Source: Xanthomonas melonis
Lineage (GTDB): Bacteria; Pseudomonadota; Gammaproteobacteria; Xanthomonadales; Xanthomonadaceae
DNA length: 64,000 bases
NCBI RefSeq assembly: GCF_020783655.1
Contig: NZ_JAJGQH010000016.1
Span: 62,001-126,000, forward strand
Direction: 5' to 3'
The notes under the pieces are model-generated. The model did no database searches, was not told the origin of the DNA, and was given only the letters and a program-made list of their open reading frames with translations. Of this stretch, positions 21,084-29,982 are shown one piece after another (position 1 is the first letter of the stretch; each line of letters opens with the position of its first letter). Position numbers and translations under genes: made by a program.

Positions 21084-21738
21084 GGGCGGGCCACCACCCG
21101 GCGAGGCGGACGAGGAGCGGATGCGCTATCGCAACGAAGGCATCCGCAGCCTGCTGGCGGCCTTCAGCGATGGCGACCCGGAGCAGGTGCTGCGTGTGCG
21201 CGATATCCTGGCCGACCTGCAGCAGAGCGCGTTCGGGGTCTTTCTATTCCTGGCGATCCTGCCTTCGTTCATTCCGATTCCGGGCGTGGCCGGCGGCATC
21301 AGTGGTCCGCTAACGGTGCTGATCGGGCTGCAGATGATGTGCTGCCTGCGCAAGCCGTGGGTACCGGCCTTCATCGGCGAGCGCGGGCCACGGCGGCGCA
21401 CCAGCCAGCGCTTCGTCGCCAAGCTTGGGCCGACCCTGCGGCGACTGGATCGACTGCTCAAGCCACGTCTGCATGTGCTGCTGGATCGCCTTCCGGCACA
21501 GGTGTTCACCGGCGTGTTGCTGGTGCTGGTCGGAATCCTGCTGACGCTGCCGATCCCGTTCACCAACTACATTTTCGGGCTGATCCTGCTGCTGTTTGCG
21601 TTGGCCTTGCTGGAACGCGATGGTGCGCTATTGCTGGCAGGCTGGGCGGCCGCGCTGATCTCGGTGGCCGTGTTCGGCGTCACTTCGGATCAGTTGGTGG
21701 ACCTGATTCGCGGCTGGTGGCCGGCGGCTTGGCGGTAG
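21067..21738 (+). CDS. exoD: ExoD-family membrane protein
   Basis: The 223-residue product belongs to the exopolysaccharide synthesis ExoD family: after a charged N-terminus it has SAFGVFLFLAILPSFIPIPGVAGGISGPLTVLIGLQMM, then several hydrophobic helices in the C-terminal half (TGVLLVLVGILLTLPIPFTNYIFGLILLLFALALLERDG, split over two segments). ExoD was named from a Rhizobium symbiosis mutant; its molecular activity is unknown. The start at 21067 overlaps the upstream gene by 17 bases; an internal ATG at 21121 is an alternative. Confidence 0.82.
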   Translation: MTPSAEGGPPPGEADEERMRYRNEGIRSLLAAFSDGDPEQVLRVRDILADLQQSAFGVFLFLAILPSFIPIPGVAGGISGPLTVLIGLQMMCCLRKPWVPAFIGERGPRRRTSQRFVAKLGPTLRRLDRLLKPRLHVLLDRLPAQVFTGVLLVLVGILLTLPIPFTNYIFGLILLLFALALLERDGALLLAGWAAALISVAVFGVTSDQLVDLIRGWWPAAWR

Positions 21739-22045
21739 GGCCGAAGGGCGCGTGGTTGTAGCGTCCTTGCCTGCGCGCCTCTCGGCGCCGCGCGGGTTTA
21801 GGTTACCTGGTCCTGAGCTGTATGCGGGGGATAGTAGTGGCGCGTCGTTGCAACAGGTCTAGCTCGCATTGAAGCAATGCAATTCGCGGTTTGTGGCAGC
21901 TCCGTACCCTCACCCCAGCCCCTCTCCCGCTGGGAGAGGGGCTAGGTGGCGAAGGTGATGGGCCAATCCCGCAGGCAGAGGGGCTTATGCGCTGTGCCGC
22001 ACTGGCAGCCGATTCTGTACTGACTACCGGTGGCCGATCGGGGCT
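21739..22045. repeat. Intergenic region with one palindromic repeat (21906-21943)
   Basis: No gene is seen in these 307 bases between two convergent genes. The element ACCCTCACCCCAGCCCCTCT ... GCTGGGAGAGGGGCT at 21906-21943 is the inverted orientation of the palindrome at 10356-10392 and 14790-14825. As it lies between convergent genes, a two-way terminator role is possible. Confidence 0.7.
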
Positions 22046-22546
22046 TCACTTCAGATCGACCACGCGATTGTCGGACAGGCTGCCCGGATCGTCGGTCACC
22101 GCCGTCATCACGAAGTACAGCGCCTTGCCGAGCAGGCCGCTGGGGCCGTCCCAGTATTCGGCCGACTCGGCGCGTACATGGATCAGGCGCAAGTTCGGAT
22201 CGTCCTTGCCGCCGGGAAAGAACACCTTCATCGCCGGCGACCACAGTTGCTCGATCTTGGCCCGGTCGTGTACTACCTGCGCGGTGCCGGCCACCGACAC
22301 ATAGGTGTTCTTCGATGCCGACGCGTAGGCCACGTTGACGCGCGGGTCGGCGGCGATTTCCGCCACCTTCGGGCTGTCGGCAGCGGTGGCGAACCACAGG
22401 TCGCCGTCGAACTCGACTTCCTGCGTCCCCAGCGGCCGGCTCACCAGCCGGCCGTCGGCCGAGACGGTGGTGAACATGGCGATGTCCACCCCGCGGATCA
22501 ACTCGGCCAGTTGCTTGATGTTCTCGCTGCGTTCGTGAAGTTGCAT
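22046..22546 (-). CDS. Pyridoxamine 5'-phosphate oxidase-like flavin-binding protein (general stress protein 26 type)
   Basis: The 166-residue product is a split-barrel FMN-binding protein. It has VDIAMFTTVSADGRLVSRPLG near residue 20-40, LWFATAADSPKVAEIAADPRVNVAYA, and KNTYVSVAGTAQVVHD with a C-terminal HVRAESAEYWDG, as in the general stress protein 26 group. The substrate is unknown; true PNPOx activity is unlikely because the family lacks the PLP-binding C-terminal part of PdxH. The ATG at 22546 (MQLHERSENIKQL) is preferred. It lies 60 bases after an LLM flavoenzyme gene on the same strand. Confidence 0.87.
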   Translation of the reverse strand: MQLHERSENIKQLAELIRGVDIAMFTTVSADGRLVSRPLGTQEVEFDGDLWFATAADSPKVAEIAADPRVNVAYASASKNTYVSVAGTAQVVHDRAKIEQLWSPAMKVFFPGGKDDPNLRLIHVRAESAEYWDGPSGLLGKALYFVMTAVTDDPGSLSDNRVVDLK

Positions 22547-22606
22547 GCCTGCCTTCCCAATGGATGTGCACGCATCTGAGCGGATCGCCACGCAAAGCGA
22601 CGTGAA

Positions 22607-23608
22607 TCACACGGTGGTCACGTCCAATTCGCGTACCGCCGCTGCGGCGATCTCGAACGAGCGCAAACGCGCGCTGTGATCGTAGATGTTGGCGGTGAAC
22701 AGCAACTCATCCGGCGCATGGCGCTCGATGAACTCTGCGACGCCACGCGCAACCTGCTCGGCATCGCCCAGCACCGTGCATGCGAGGGCGCGCTCCACAC
22801 CTGCGCGCTCGTGCGGTTGCCAGAAGCTGTCGATGTCGTCGATCGGCGCAGGAATCTTGCCCGGCTTGCCGCGCCGCAGATTCACGAAGCTCTGCTGCTG
22901 GGTGGTGAACAGGCGGCGCGCCTGCGCCTGCGTTTCGGCGGCTACCACGTTCAGTGCCAGCATCACGTAGGGCTTGGCCAACTGCGCAGACGGGCGGAAT
23001 TCGCGGCGATAGATCGCCACCGCTTCATCCATCGCATCGGGCGCGAAATGCGAGGCAAAGGCGAACGACAGGCCCATGGCCGCCGCCAGCCGTGCACTGA
23101 ACAGGCTGGAGCCCAGCAGCCACACCGGCACGTCGAGGCCGGCACCGGGCACGGCCTGCACCAATTGTCCCGGCACTGCGGGTGCGAAATAGCGCAGCAA
23201 CTCGGCCACGTCCTGGGGGAACTGGTCGGCGCTGTCAAAGTAACGGCGCAGGGCGCGCGCGGTGGGCTGGTCGGTGCCAGGCGCGCGGCCCAGACCCAGG
23301 TCGATACGCTGCGGATACAGCGAGGCCAGCGTGCCGAACTGTTCGGCCACCTGCAGCGGCGCATGATTGGGCAACATGATGCCACCGGCGCCGACACGGA
23401 TGGTGCTGGTGCCGCCGGCCACGTGCCCGATCAACACCGCGGTGGCAGCGCTGGCGATCCCGGGCATGTTGTGGTGTTCGGCCAGCCAGTAGCGCTGGTA
23501 GCCCCAGCGCTCGGCGTGCTGCGCCAGATCCAGCATGTTCGCGAAGGCGTGGGTGGTGTCGCTGCCTTCGCAGACCGGCGCCAGATCGAGCACGGAGATA
23601 GGGGTCAT
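22607..23608 (-). CDS. LLM-class flavin-dependent oxidoreductase (YhbW/luciferase-like)
   Basis: The 333-residue product is a bacterial-luciferase-like TIM-barrel flavoenzyme: it starts [17 protein letters not shown], and has [65 protein letters not shown] and [17 protein letters not shown], all close to the YhbW/MsnO8 group that uses reduced FMN. Substrate is unknown. The ATG at 23608 is chosen since the in-frame extension upstream is not conserved-looking. It may be co-transcribed with the FMN-binding stress protein downstream. Confidence 0.9.
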   Translation of the reverse strand: MTPISVLDLAPVCEGSDTTHAFANMLDLAQHAERWGYQRYWLAEHHNMPGIASAATAVLIGHVAGGTSTIRVGAGGIMLPNHAPLQVAEQFGTLASLYPQRIDLGLGRAPGTDQPTARALRRYFDSADQFPQDVAELLRYFAPAVPGQLVQAVPGAGLDVPVWLLGSSLFSARLAAAMGLSFAFASHFAPDAMDEAVAIYRREFRPSAQLAKPYVMLALNVVAAETQAQARRLFTTQQQSFVNLRRGKPGKIPAPIDDIDSFWQPHERAGVERALACTVLGDAEQVARGVAEFIERHAPDELLFTANIYDHSARLRSFEIAAAAVRELDVTTV

Positions 23609-23896
23609 CGATGACTCCGGAACCAGAGAATGTTCAGGAGATGGGGCCGACCTGCCGCTTTGCCAGCCATCTGCGGGCCGCCGGACAGGATTACAGCATT
23701 CCAGCAATCGAACACCGAGGCAGGCAGTCAGCGGCCTCGGCCACGCATGGATGGATCGCGCATGCACCTGCGTTCTCTTCGATGGCGGGCACGCGGCCAG
23801 CCCGCGTGCGGGGACGAAAGCCTAGGGCGCTCAACGAAGCACCGGCCGGTTCGAGAGCGGCCGCTGGCTACGATCACGATTCGTTGGCTGCAAGGC

Positions 23897-25306
23897 ATGA
23901 CCATGGCCTCTCCTGCCGTATCCACCCGCGGCTCAGACGTTGCACAGATCGCTGCGCGTATCGACCGGTTACCTGCCAGCGCAACCCTGTGGCGGCTGGT
24001 CGGCCTGTTGGCATTGGGCGGCTTTTTCGAGCTGTACGACCTGTTCCAGACCGCCTACGTCAGCCCAGGCCTGACCGCCGACGGCATCTTTGCCCATGGC
24101 AATGACGGTGCGTTCGGCGTATCCGATCAGGCCGCGTTTGCTGCGGCCACTTTTCTGGGACTATTCGTGGGCGCTGCATTCCTGAGTCCGCTCGCCGACC
24201 GCTTCGGTCGACGCATGGTGTTCACCTTCGCGCTGGTCTGGTACACCGCAGCCACTGTGGCGATGGGGCTGCAAAGCACTGCCACCGGGGTGATCGTGCT
24301 GCGCCTGGTGGTCGGCATTGGGTTGGGCATCGAGCTGGTGACCATCGACACTTATCTGTCGGAACTGGTCCCCCGGCATATGCGCGGCGCGGCGTTTGCA
24401 TTTGCGTTCCTGGTGCAGTTTCTGGCGGTACCGGCAGTGGCGCTGAGCGCGTGGCTGCTGGTACCGCACGCGCCGCTGGGTGTCAGCGGCTGGCGCTGGG
24501 TGGTGCTGCTGAGCGGCGTGTTCGCACTGGCGATCTGGTGGCTGCGCAGCCGCTTGCCCGAATCGGCGCGCTGGCTCGCCGCCCAGGGCCGCTATGCCGA
24601 GGCCGACACGGTACTGACGCACCTGGAGGCACGCTGCGAGCGCGACATCCAAGGGCCTTTGCCGACACCGGTGGTTGCCGATGCGACGCCCGCCGGCCCG
24701 GGGCAGGTCTGCCTGCTATGGCGCGCGCCCTACCGCGGGCGTATCGGCATGCTGGTGGTGTTCCATGTGTTCCAGGCGATCGGCTTCTTCGGCTTCGGCA
24801 ACTGGTTGCCGGCCTTGATCGCCGCGCAAGGCACCGGGGTGACCAAGAGCCTGGGATATGCGTTTGCGATTTCGCTGGCCTACCCGCTGGCGCCGTTGTT
24901 GCTGCTGCGCTTTGCGCAGCGCTGGGAAAACAAATGGCAGATCACCGCATCGGCACTGGGCGCGGTGCTGTTCGGCGTGCTGTTTTCGCTGCAGCATCAG
25001 GCCATCGGCATGGTGCTATGCGGGGCGATGATCGCATTCTGCAATGCCTGGATGAGCTTTGCCTATCACGGCTATCAGGCCGAGCTATTTCCCACCGTCC
25101 TGCGCGCGCGGGCGGTGGGGTTCTGCTACTCGTTCAGTCGCCTGTCGACGGCAATGAGCAGTGTGCTGATCGGCTGGCTGCTGGCCCAGGTGGGCAGTCA
25201 TGGTGTACTGAGCTTCATCGTGATCAGCATGTCGATCGTAGCGAGCGTGATCGCCTGTTTCGGGCCGAAGACGCGCAATCGAGCGCTGGAAGATATCGCT
25301 GGCTGA
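23897..25306 (+). CDS. MFS transporter, aromatic-acid/sugar-porter type
   Basis: The 469-residue inner-membrane protein has about 12 membrane helices and major facilitator signatures: PLADRFGRRMVFTFALV between helices 2 and 3, LRLVVGIGLGIELVTIDTYLSELVPRHMRG around helices 4-5, PESARWLAAQGRYAEA in the central loop, and GYQAELFPTVLRARAVGFCYSFSR in the second half. The pattern resembles metabolite/H+ symporters for aromatic acids or sugars, but the substrate cannot be read. The ATG at 23897 is preferred because the upstream 89 in-frame codons lack a membrane-protein character. Confidence 0.88.
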   Translation: MTMASPAVSTRGSDVAQIAARIDRLPASATLWRLVGLLALGGFFELYDLFQTAYVSPGLTADGIFAHGNDGAFGVSDQAAFAAATFLGLFVGAAFLSPLADRFGRRMVFTFALVWYTAATVAMGLQSTATGVIVLRLVVGIGLGIELVTIDTYLSELVPRHMRGAAFAFAFLVQFLAVPAVALSAWLLVPHAPLGVSGWRWVVLLSGVFALAIWWLRSRLPESARWLAAQGRYAEADTVLTHLEARCERDIQGPLPTPVVADATPAGPGQVCLLWRAPYRGRIGMLVVFHVFQAIGFFGFGNWLPALIAAQGTGVTKSLGYAFAISLAYPLAPLLLLRFAQRWENKWQITASALGAVLFGVLFSLQHQAIGMVLCGAMIAFCNAWMSFAYHGYQAELFPTVLRARAVGFCYSFSRLSTAMSSVLIGWLLAQVGSHGVLSFIVISMSIVASVIACFGPKTRNRALEDIAG

Positions 25307-25330
25307 CCGCAGCGCGCCGAGACGGCGCGA

Positions 25331-27055
25331 TCATGCGCCGCGAGCCGCTGCCAGTGCCGCGACGTTGCTCGGAGACGGCGCGGCAGGTGCGCTGCCCAGC
25401 GCAACCGTACGATCGGCCACTGCGGCCAGGCTGGTGCGGTGTGACACCACCACCAAGGCAGTCTGCGGCAACCGCTGCCGCAACATCAGCAGCACCTGCT
25501 GTTCGGCCTCCGCATCGAGTGCGCTGGTGGCTTCGTCCAGCACTGCCAGACTTGGCGCGCGCAACAACACCTGCGCCAGCAGCAGCCGCTGCAATTCACC
25601 GCCGGACAGGCGCCCTTCCTGGCCATGGATGACGGTGTCCAGCCCCTGCCCGTCGCGTTGCAGGCGGGCACCCAGCCCGACATCGCGCAGCACGTCCCAC
25701 ATCCGCGAATCGGACGCGCCCGGCAGCACCCATTGCAGACAATCGCGCACGCTGCGCTGCCAGGGGCGCACGGCCTGGCTGACGTAGGCGCTGTGGCGGA
25801 TCAACTGGCGGTAGGCCGCAAAATCCAGCCGACGCCCCTCCACATGCGCCTCGAACAGCAACGGCGGCGTCTGCCCGGAGAGAACGTCCATCAGGCTGCT
25901 CTTGCCGATGCCGGACGGGCCGATGACCAGCGTCATCTCGCCTGGGACCAGCAACAGCCCATCGATCGCCAGCGCCGGCAGCGGCGGCGCCAGACCGATG
26001 TGCTCCAGGTGCAGCACACCCGGCAGCCGTTCGCCCGCCTCGCACGACACGGGCGTGCACGCCGTGTCCAGCTCCACGTAGCGCCGCCACAGCTGCAATG
26101 CCGGCCAGGCCGATCGCAGCTGCTGCACGCTTTGCCGCGTGGTGACCAGATACGGCAGCAGGCGGCCGAGCAGCAGGCCGACCGCGATCAGTGCAGCGCG
26201 GTCGGCACCCTGCCACAGGTTGGCCAGCACCAGGATGCCGGCGATGACAGCCACCGCAGTGAGTTCCAGCACCATCCGGCTGCCGGCCACCAGTTCCTGC
26301 TGACGCGCATAGCCCTGCCCCAGGCGGTTGGACATGCGCTCGTAATGCCGGAGTTCCACCGCTTCGCGCTGAAACGAACGCACATGGCGCAGGCGGCGTG
26401 GGAAGTCCTCGCTCAACCAGAACAACTGGGTCATGTCGGCCACGTAGTCGCGGCTGATGCGCGCCTGTGTCTCGCTGCCGGAGATGCGCAGGCCCAGCCA
26501 GGCCAGCAGCGCGAGCAATGGCACGGCGAGCAGCAGCGCCGGAACGATCAGGACCGCCACGCACATGCTGACCAAGGCCGTGATGCCGGCCACCAGCAGC
26601 TGCAACACCGCACTGAACCCCTGCGTGGCGATTTCGACGTTGTAGGTGAGCACGTTGGCGATTTCTGCCGAACTGGCGCCCGACAGGGCCGGTAACGGCG
26701 CGCCCATCAGTGCGCCATGGACGCGGCGGCGCAGGCCGATCGCATAGCGGCTGGTCAGGCGTGCGGCCAGCCGTGCGCCATGCCAACGCGCCAGCGCGAA
26801 CACCATGCTGACGACCACGAACAGTCCTGCCTGCACCGCCAAGCCACCTGGCAAGATCAGCAGATGGCCGGCCAGCTGCACGCTGTGCCCGGGCTGCACC
26901 AACGGCAACAGACACACTGCCGCGATGCTGCCGACGCATGCAGCCGCCAGCGACACCGCGACGTACATCGCGACGGCCAGCCGGTCTGCCCGCTCCAACG
27001 TATCGACGAAGCTGCACAGCGCGGCCCGGATCCGATCATGCGCACCGCGAACCAT
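25331..27055 (-). CDS. ABC exporter with fused permease and ATPase domains
   Basis: The 574-residue half-transporter has a type I exporter membrane domain (residues about 15-300, six hydrophobic segments) and a C-terminal ATPase domain. The ATPase has Walker A GPSGIGKSS, a Q-loop region AYVSQAVRPW, signature LSGGELQRLLLAQ, Walker B LAVLDEATSALD and the H-loop VVSHRTS. Such half-transporters export lipids, peptides or drugs as dimers. It has no C39 peptidase domain. It follows an HPr-kinase-like gene by 58 bases on the same strand, so the two probably act together. The start could also be GTG at 27064. Confidence 0.88.
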   Translation of the reverse strand: MVRGAHDRIRAALCSFVDTLERADRLAVAMYVAVSLAAACVGSIAAVCLLPLVQPGHSVQLAGHLLILPGGLAVQAGLFVVVSMVFALARWHGARLAARLTSRYAIGLRRRVHGALMGAPLPALSGASSAEIANVLTYNVEIATQGFSAVLQLLVAGITALVSMCVAVLIVPALLLAVPLLALLAWLGLRISGSETQARISRDYVADMTQLFWLSEDFPRRLRHVRSFQREAVELRHYERMSNRLGQGYARQQELVAGSRMVLELTAVAVIAGILVLANLWQGADRAALIAVGLLLGRLLPYLVTTRQSVQQLRSAWPALQLWRRYVELDTACTPVSCEAGERLPGVLHLEHIGLAPPLPALAIDGLLLVPGEMTLVIGPSGIGKSSLMDVLSGQTPPLLFEAHVEGRRLDFAAYRQLIRHSAYVSQAVRPWQRSVRDCLQWVLPGASDSRMWDVLRDVGLGARLQRDGQGLDTVIHGQEGRLSGGELQRLLLAQVLLRAPSLAVLDEATSALDAEAEQQVLLMLRQRLPQTALVVVSHRTSLAAVADRTVALGSAPAAPSPSNVAALAAARGA

Positions 27056-27113
27056 CAGTCGCACGCATCGCCGCTGGTGCCGGCCTGTGCTTGCCGCCGG
27101 TGCTGCAGTGTCC

Positions 27114-28178
27114 TCATTGCAGCAGGTCCAGCAAGGCGTCCAGCGAGGCTTGCGGGTGCGGGCCGCGGTGCAGGGTGAACATGCCGATGCGCTGTACCTG
27201 CGCCACGAAACGTTGCCAGCCCGGCTGGCCGGCGGCATAGGGTTGGTCGCGCTGCAGGCACTGCGCAATCTGCGCGGACGGCACCGCCGCCAAGCCATTG
27301 GCCGATGTGCGGGACGGCAGTGGCGAGAGCATCACCACCGCGCATAGCTGCAAGGGCGCCGGCGCAAGCGTGGCATGCCCGTGGCGGATGTCGACTTCAA
27401 ACTTTTCCACGCCGCTGCGGCGGCGGATGACGGGCGAGGCGCCGATCCATGCGCGCGTTTGCGCATCGACCAGCGCCAAGGCCTCCGGCCGCAGATGCAG
27501 GAAGTTGGCGACACCGGTGGTCAGCAGGCTGTCCGGCGCCACGAACACGCCGTCTTCGGCGATGAAGTCCAGCCCGTGCAGCAGGCTGTGCAGCGCCAGC
27601 GTGGACTTGCCCGCCCCGCTGGCACCGAGCAGCAGCACGCCGCGGCCGCGCCGCCCTACGCAGGCGCCATGCAGCGGCACCAACCCCATGCCGCGCGCCG
27701 CCAGCAGGAACACCGCAAACTCGATCAGCTCGTAGCGCACGTGATACGCATGCGCCAGCATGTCCTCGGAGACCACCAGCATGGCGCGGCGCTGCGGTAC
27801 CGACAGCATCAGATAGTTGCAGGCATCCATGACGCCACAGACCAGGCCGCCCGCCGCGTGCGTACGCACCGGCGGCGGCTCGCCGGCGACGCTGGCCTGC
27901 GCTGCGGGCACCAGATCCAGCGTGATCTGGAACTGCGGCGCATCGGGCAGACGATGCGCGGGAAGCCCGGCGTAGGCGGTTTCGACCAGGGCCAGCAGCG
28001 CGGGGCTGTCGCTGTGGAAGTGAAACCGCGCACCGAGAATCTGCCGCTGCACGCTGAAAGCGCGCGGGCGTTGTTCGCCGAACGGGTCTGCCGCCACGGC
28101 CGCCTGCGCCGCGTCGCGTGCGCGCTCTTCCAGCGGCTGGTATTGCGCCAACGCAGCCGACTGCGGCATGCCTGTCAT
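27114..28178 (-). CDS. HPr-kinase-like P-loop protein (HprK-related)
   Basis: The 354-residue product has a P-loop typical of HPr kinase/phosphorylase-related proteins: ACVGRRGRGVLLLGASGAGKSTLALHSLL at about residues 175-200, with the second conserved block LDFIAEDGVFVAPDSLL carrying the acidic residues after the P-loop. The N-terminal half is unlike true HprK. Such HprK-like kinases occur beside ABC transporters and PF14907 nucleotidyltransferases in peptide and envelope gene clusters, where some phosphorylate a precursor peptide. Here no HPr or PTS gene is near, so a role in carbon control is unlikely. Starts at GTG 28187 or ATG 28169 are possible. Confidence 0.72.
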   Translation of the reverse strand: MTGMPQSAALAQYQPLEERARDAAQAAVAADPFGEQRPRAFSVQRQILGARFHFHSDSPALLALVETAYAGLPAHRLPDAPQFQITLDLVPAAQASVAGEPPPVRTHAAGGLVCGVMDACNYLMLSVPQRRAMLVVSEDMLAHAYHVRYELIEFAVFLLAARGMGLVPLHGACVGRRGRGVLLLGASGAGKSTLALHSLLHGLDFIAEDGVFVAPDSLLTTGVANFLHLRPEALALVDAQTRAWIGASPVIRRRSGVEKFEVDIRHGHATLAPAPLQLCAVVMLSPLPSRTSANGLAAVPSAQIAQCLQRDQPYAAGQPGWQRFVAQVQRIGMFTLHRGPHPQASLDALLDLLQ

Positions 28179-28385
28179 CCAATGCACCGATCAGCCGGTG
28201 TGTGCCGGCTGCACGCGCAAAGGTTGCATCGCTGTAGGCACTGAACAGGGGTCACCGGTTGCCACCTCACGCAGCGCAGCAGCGCAACCAAAGACGCCTG
28301 TGCGCGCACCTACTGCCGAGCCGAATGCCGGTATCTGCGCAGCCCGTTGCGCGTTCCCCGGCGTCAGAACGAGAGCCGCGTGCAG

Positions 28386-29876
28386 ATGCTAAAGATTCAG
28401 GTCAGTCATTCGTATTTCCTGCGTTACGACCCAAAACAATGGGAGCGCGGCAAGCCGTATCCGCCGCTGGCCACCCTGCAGATCGCCGCATTGCTGCGCG
28501 AGCGCGGACACAGCCTGAGCCTGTTCGACGCGATGCTGGCCGACGATGTCGAGGACTACACCAAGGCCTTACACGATGCGCAGCCGGAGTTGGTGGTCTT
28601 CTACGAAGACAATTTCAACTTCCTCACCAAGATGTGCCTGAGCCGCATGCGCGAGGCGGCTTGCCGCATGATCGGGCAGGCGCGCGCGGCCGGCTGCCGG
28701 GTCTTGGTGGCCGGCTCGGATGCCTCCGACAACCCGGACGTGTTCCTGGCCGCCGGCGCGCATGCGGTATTGATCGGCGAAGGCATCGCCCCGTTGATCG
28801 CACTGCTCGAACGCTTGGAAGCCGATGCGCAGCTGGACACCACAACCTGGCTGACGGGCGTGCAGCGCATCGCCACCGGGCAGCCTTCCGGGGCGTTGCT
28901 GCATCCAGGCGCGCAACCACCGGACGCGCGCCTGAGCGGGCTGCCTGCCTGGGACCTGGTCGACATGCCGCGCTATCAACGGTTCTGGCGGCAACGGCAC
29001 GGATATTTCAGTCTGAACATGGCCGCCTCGCGCGGTTGTCCGTTCCGCTGCAACTGGTGCGCCAAGCCGATCTGGGGCAACCACTATGCCCGGCGCGGCG
29101 CAGAGGACGTGGCGGCCGAAGTGATCCACCTCAAACGCAACTTCCAGCCCGACCATCTGTGGATGGCCGACGACATCTTCGGCTTCCATATCGACTGGGT
29201 GGAGACATTCGCGCAGCGGCTGAGCGAAGCCGATGGTGTCGTGCCGTTCACCATCCAGACCCGCGCCGATCTGACCAGCGACCGCATGGCAGCCGCCCTG
29301 GCGCGCGCCGGGTGTTCCGAAGCCTGGATCGGCGCGGAGAGCGGCAGCCAGCGCATTCTGGACAAGATGACCAAGGGCACGCAGGTGGCCGAGGTGATCG
29401 CGGCCCGCCAACGACTGGCTGCACACGGCATCCGCGTGGGCTTCTTCATCCAGCTTGGCTACCTGGGCGAGGAACTGGACGACATCCTGGCCACGCGCGC
29501 CCTGGTGACCCAGGCCGATCCGGACATCATCGGCGTCAGCGTGTCCTATCCACTGCCGGGCACCAAGTTCTATGAGGAAGTGAAGAATCAACTGGGCGGC
29601 AAGACGCATTGGCAGGACAGCGACGACCTGGCGATGATGTTCCGTGGCGCCTACGACACCGAGTTCTACCGCAGTGTGCGCGATCTGCTGCACACGCAGG
29701 TGGACCTGCAGCAGGCGCGTACGCGCATGGACGCCGCTGCGCTCGCGCAGGCGTCCGAGCAGTTGGAAGCGCGTTGGTCCGCGCTGATCGCCTCCGAACA
29801 TCTGCACCGCAACGTACCGCTGAGCGAGGTTGCCGCACGCGCGCGGCGGCCACTGGCTGCGGTGCTGGTGGGCTGA
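28386..29876 (+). CDS. Cobalamin-binding-type radical SAM enzyme
   Basis: The 496-residue product has an N-terminal B12-binding-like Rossmann domain (about 1-150: PPLATLQIAALLRERGHSLSL, LVVFYEDNFNFLTK, VLVAGSDASDNPDVFLAAGA) and a radical SAM domain with the cluster motif CPFRCNWC at about residues 220-227. The stretch AWIGAESGSQRILDKMTKGT and the end YPLPGTKFYEEV are typical of the BchE-like family that includes C-methyltransferases and cyclases. The substrate cannot be read. It is divergent from the HprK-like gene and 106 bases upstream of the nucleotidyltransferase gene. The ATG at 28386 gives the normal N-terminus. Confidence 0.9.
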   Translation: MLKIQVSHSYFLRYDPKQWERGKPYPPLATLQIAALLRERGHSLSLFDAMLADDVEDYTKALHDAQPELVVFYEDNFNFLTKMCLSRMREAACRMIGQARAAGCRVLVAGSDASDNPDVFLAAGAHAVLIGEGIAPLIALLERLEADAQLDTTTWLTGVQRIATGQPSGALLHPGAQPPDARLSGLPAWDLVDMPRYQRFWRQRHGYFSLNMAASRGCPFRCNWCAKPIWGNHYARRGAEDVAAEVIHLKRNFQPDHLWMADDIFGFHIDWVETFAQRLSEADGVVPFTIQTRADLTSDRMAAALARAGCSEAWIGAESGSQRILDKMTKGTQVAEVIAARQRLAAHGIRVGFFIQLGYLGEELDDILATRALVTQADPDIIGVSVSYPLPGTKFYEEVKNQLGGKTHWQDSDDLAMMFRGAYDTEFYRSVRDLLHTQVDLQQARTRMDAAALAQASEQLEARWSALIASEHLHRNVPLSEVAARARRPLAAVLVG

Positions 29877-29982
29877 GCGCGTCGCACGCAAGCCGGGCCG
29901 ACGCCGCTCACCGGCATCACCGTCCGATCCTCATCAGGCAAGCATCGTTCTGCCGATCTTCTTCCGATTCTCCGGGATACCC

